Of a stretch of 64,000 bases of DNA, positions 62,792 to 64,000 are shown one piece after another. The notes under the pieces were generated by a model. That model searched no databases and was not told where the DNA came from. It saw only the letters and a list, made by a program, of their open reading frames with translations. The DNA is taken from NCBI RefSeq assembly GCF_001189235.2, contig NZ_LFIP02000001.1:496001-560000 (forward strand). The letters run 5' to 3'. This stretch comes from Bradyrhizobium embrapense. Lineage in GTDB: Bacteria; Pseudomonadota; Alphaproteobacteria; Rhizobiales; Xanthobacteraceae. The translations under genes and the position numbers were made by a program. The stretch's first letter is position 1. Each line of letters starts with the position of its first letter.

Positions 62792-63851
62792 TCAAGCCGG
62801 GTCACTCGCCTCGCTGACGCGCTTGTGATCGCTGCGCGCCAGCATCCAGGCCGCCAGACCGGCGAGGATTGCAGCGGCAACCACCATGACGCAAGCCGCG
62901 TTCCAGCCCCACGCCGAGACGACCGCGCCGACCGCGATGGGGCCGTCACCTGGCCGAAATTGCTGCCCGTCATCAACCGACCCATCATGACCGGCACCAT
63001 CGGCGCCGACCCTGCCGCTGCGGGCGCGGTCGCGAGCAACGTGGCCGGGATCAGGCCGCCGGTCGCGGAGAACAGCAGGCACAGAATGAATGCGCCCTGC
63101 CCGCCGAGCACCGGCAGGAAGATGCCGAGCGCGGACGCGCCCATGACGACAGCGGCAACTGCAATCAACAGAGGCCGGCTCACACCGCGCGCGAGCAGAT
63201 TTCCGGCTGCGAGATTGCCGACGACGTTGCCGGCCGCGGCCAGCGCACTGAGCCCGCCGGCGCCCTGGCTGGAGACGCCGAGCCGCTCGGTCAGAAGGAT
63301 CGGCAGGAAGCTGAACACTGCAAAGAGCATCAGGCTGTAGAGCCCGAACAGCACCATCAGAAACGCTGGCGTACGGCGCCGCGCCAGCGCAGTTGCCTCT
63401 TGCATCAGCCGGCGCGTGCCGGGCCGGTGCGCGGTGAGACCTCCGGCACGATGACACTGGCAAGCACGAACAGCAGAGCGGCAAACGCGGCGCTCGCCCA
63501 CCAGATCGCGCGCCAGCCGTCGAATATCGGACCTGCGACCAGCGCCAGCGCGATTCCGAACGGGATCACGCAACTCCACACCGCCATGGTGATGTCGCCC
63601 GCACCGACATCGACCACGCGATTGAGCAATGCGGGGGCGGAAACCATCACCAGCAGGAAGCCAAGCCCCTCCAGCAGGCGCGATCCCAGCAGCACCGCAA
63701 GCTGCGGCGCCAGCGCGCCCGACGCCGCACCGAGCGCAATCGCCGCAAGGCCGCACAGCAGCACCCTGCGCGCGCCGACCGAGGCAAGGCGCTGCTCGGC
63801 AATGCCCGCGACCTGTTGCTCCGGGCCGACGCGATGCGGGCGCGGGCGCAC
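62792..63851 (-). pseudogene. MFS transporter, two frameshifts and missing N-terminus
   Basis: Read leftwards, the first part (63851 to about 63408) has GARRVLLCGLAAIALG and a helix-rich stretch; it stops, and the protein continues in another frame at LMQEATALARRRTPAFLMVLF, then shifts again near 62945 to end GPIAVGAVVSAWGWNAACVMV and SDHKRVSEASDPA. Each shift can be repaired by one base. The first two helices are missing: upstream DNA carries LysR sequence instead. Confidence 0.7.
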
Positions 63852-64000
63852 GGCCTGGCGAGGGAGTGGAATCGGAACTCGCGCTGGTGGTCGACACGCT
63901 GTTTCCGGTCGCCGCAGTCGACGCGGCGCTGACCGAAATGCGCTCGGCCTATCCGTCCGTGAGCGTGCGGCTCGCGGTCGAAGCGATGCGCGGCCCGATC
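63780..64000 (+). pseudogene. LysR-type regulator fragment lacking its DNA-binding domain
   Basis: From 63780 the plus strand reads RGKALLGNARDLLLRADAMR, the linker of a LysR protein, then, after a one-base shift at about 63863, GVESELALVVDTLFPVAAVD and AALTEMRSAYPSVSVRLAVE, the start of the sensor domain, running off the window. No helix-turn-helix precedes it; instead the opposite strand reads as the truncated MFS gene. Confidence 0.55.

Noticed and set aside
1..64000. Search for tRNA, rRNA, integrases, transposases and attachment sites
   Set aside because: None could be supported by eye anywhere in the window; a tRNA or transposase scan was not possible here.

Overview
The window looks like a piece of the chromosome of a Bradyrhizobium-type alphaproteobacterium (Hyphomicrobiales, Nitrobacteraceae). 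The evidence is the high GC content with strongly GC-rich third codon positions, the protein sequences themselves, the order mltG-yicC-gmk next to fabD-fabG-acpP-fabF, the pairing of a PhoU-like gene with pit, a large complement of branched-chain amino acid uptake genes, and several families of short palindromic intergenic repeats. The genus is an inference from memory of such genomes; no search was run. I see no rRNA, tRNA, CRISPR array, insertion sequence or prophage.

Layout. 1-7 kb: minus-strand envelope and fatty-acid block (fabD, fabG, acpP, fabF, mltG, yicC, gmk; gmk runs off the left edge). 7-13 kb: two similar TetR-plus-enzyme modules (fatty acid desaturase; hotdog thioesterase), each with a palindromic candidate operator, flank the ribosomal operon rpsF-rpsR-(membrane protein)-rplI. 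13-26 kb: a c-type cytochrome with a disordered tail, cyclopropane fatty acid synthase, then plus-strand housekeeping genes dnaB, alr, an exonuclease III, radA, cvpA, purF. 26-33 kb: an exported NHL protein, an orphan branched-chain amino acid binding protein, an MFS pump, and der with a lipoprotein and a YfgM-like protein. 33-36 kb: acyl-CoA ligase, panB, nnrU. 36.3-37.6 kb: a short low-GC island of orphan genes. 38-42.5 kb: a 138-bp tandem repeat, prfC, a guanidine-II riboswitch with its SMR exporter gene, and a phosphate uptake operon with a Pho box. 42.5-47.3 kb: a complete livGF-SBP-HM operon. 47.6-52 kb: a PAS-like protein, an ArsC-like protein, a P460-type cytochrome, an alpha/beta hydrolase and a winged-helix/TPR regulator. 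52-58 kb: an accessory cluster (old yellow enzyme, NmrA-like reductase, DUF1857 protein, LysR regulator, GST, beta-barrel-like protein). 58.5-61.4 kb: dctA, a small DUF5993 gene with dsbB, and a second GST. 61.4-64 kb: a decaying or badly read region in which an SDR, an MFS and a LysR gene carry four single-base frameshifts.

The strongest regulatory signals are the two ACGA-loop hairpins before the SMR gene, the Pho box before the PhoU-like/pit operon, and the perfect 8+8 bp dyad before the desaturase regulator. I did not find a convincing wholly new multi-gene system. The most unusual items are a dispersed repeat that supplies the apparent start codon of an MFS pump, the replacement of bamB by a disordered lipoprotein in the yfgM-der position, and the MFS/LysR junction at the right end.
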